A stretch of DNA of 41,029 nucleotides from NCBI GenBank assembly GCA_937934115.1, contig CALHAH010000038.1, positions 1 through 41,029 on the forward strand, in the 5' to 3' direction. The position numbers were made by a program, and so were the translations under genes. The notes under the pieces were generated by a model that saw only the letters and a program-made list of their open reading frames with translations, was not told the DNA's origin and made no database searches. Numbering within the stretch: position 1 is the first letter of the stretch; every line of letters begins with the position of its first letter. This stretch comes from an uncultured Thermoanaerobaculum sp. (GTDB lineage: Bacteria > Acidobacteriota > Thermoanaerobaculia > Thermoanaerobaculales > Thermoanaerobaculaceae). Below, piece after piece: positions 40,834 through 41,029 of the stretch.

Positions 40834-41029
40834 AAATGTGGGGCCCGCGCGAAGAAATGTGTGGCCCCCGCGGAAAAATGTGGGGCCGCCGGTTATCTGC
40901 CGCGGGGGGCACGGCCATGCTCCTCCCTCCACCCGTGGGCGGCTTGGCCCCCGCACCCCCACCGCTCGGCCCAGCAAAGCCGGGCCTCGCTGGGGCGGCC
41001 GGGAAAGATGTGGGGCCGCCGCTCCGCGG
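40834..41029 (+). repeat. Phased AAATGTGGGG-type repeats at the right edge
   Basis: Copies start at 40834 (AAATGTGGGGCCCGC), 40855 (AAATGTGTGGCCC) and 40876 (AAATGTGGGGCCGCC), each 21 bases apart; a fourth is at 41005 (AAGATGTGGGGCCGCC), followed by CGCTCCGCGG, a tail also seen after the copy at 14183. They belong to the same family as the 14.14-14.32 kb repeats and flank the transposase remnant, so they are probably transposase-binding end repeats. The rest of this stretch is very G- and C-rich with no convincing gene. Confidence 0.65.

Noticed and set aside
40834-40890. CRISPR array, because of regular short repeats
   Set aside because: The steps are only 21 bases with no true spacers and there are no cas genes; transposon-end repeats fit better.
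40675-40977. 100-codon minus-strand ORF over the right-edge repeats
   Set aside because: It is low-complexity Gly, Arg and Pro sequence across G- and C-rich repeats; the real coding trace there is the broken transposase in another frame.

Overview
The window is GC-rich (by eye about 60-65 percent, uncounted) and almost fully coding. It comes from a Gram-negative bacterium: there is an RND efflux pair and there are lipoproteins. The gene content would suit an acidobacterial, Thermoanaerobaculum-like thermophile, but nothing here fixes the lineage and that is only a guess.

Left part (1-12.6 kb, minus strand). A promoter drives tRNA-Thr(TGT), tRNA-Tyr(GTA), tRNA-Gly(TCC), tRNA-Thr(GGT) and tuf, the same order as thrU-tyrU-glyT-thrT-tufB of Escherichia coli. 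Upstream lies a translation operon, rplM-rpsI-rpsB-tsf-pyrH-frr-ispDF-rlmB, with a consensus promoter before rplM and an intrinsic terminator between rpsB and tsf. Behind it are an RND permease, its lipoprotein adaptor and an RsmF-type rRNA methyltransferase. The methyltransferase is divergent from malQ, and the two share a palindromic -10 element.

Middle (12.6-25.2 kb). The plus strand carries malQ, a patch of 22-bp repeats that looks like a transposon end, and a serine operon (DUF1015-serA-serC) closed by a strong terminator. After an unknown membrane protein (minus) and a hotdog thioesterase (plus) comes a minus-strand accessory block: a pseudokinase with an FHA-like tail, a lipoprotein with a C-terminal Ig-like domain, an alpha/beta hydrolase, a low-GC multi-pass membrane protein resembling GT39/PMT enzymes, and a GT2 glycosyltransferase.

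Right part (25.3-40.5 kb, minus strand). Seventeen tightly packed genes form one superoperon: aroDE-hisZ-hisG-hisD-hisC-hisB-hisH-hisA-hisF-hisIE-trpE-trpG-trpD-trpC-trpF-trpB-trpA. It joins two shikimate-pathway steps, almost all of histidine synthesis and all of tryptophan synthesis from chorismate. Only histidinol-phosphate phosphatase is missing for histidine.

The most exciting signal sits in front of aroDE. A sigma70-type promoter (TTGACA, 17-18 bp, TTAGAG/TAGAGT) is followed within a few bases by a 21-codon ORF with the run His-Trp-Tyr-Trp-Phe-His and two further Tyr codons. Just after its stop codon lie a candidate antiterminator arm, a strong hairpin, and a 13-bp GC-rich terminator-like hairpin with a T5 tract touching the aroDE start codon. 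This reads as a composite attenuator sensing His and all three aromatic amino acids at once. The promoter lies in the decayed 3' end of a DDE transposase gene, beside the same family of about 21-bp repeats seen near 14.2 kb.
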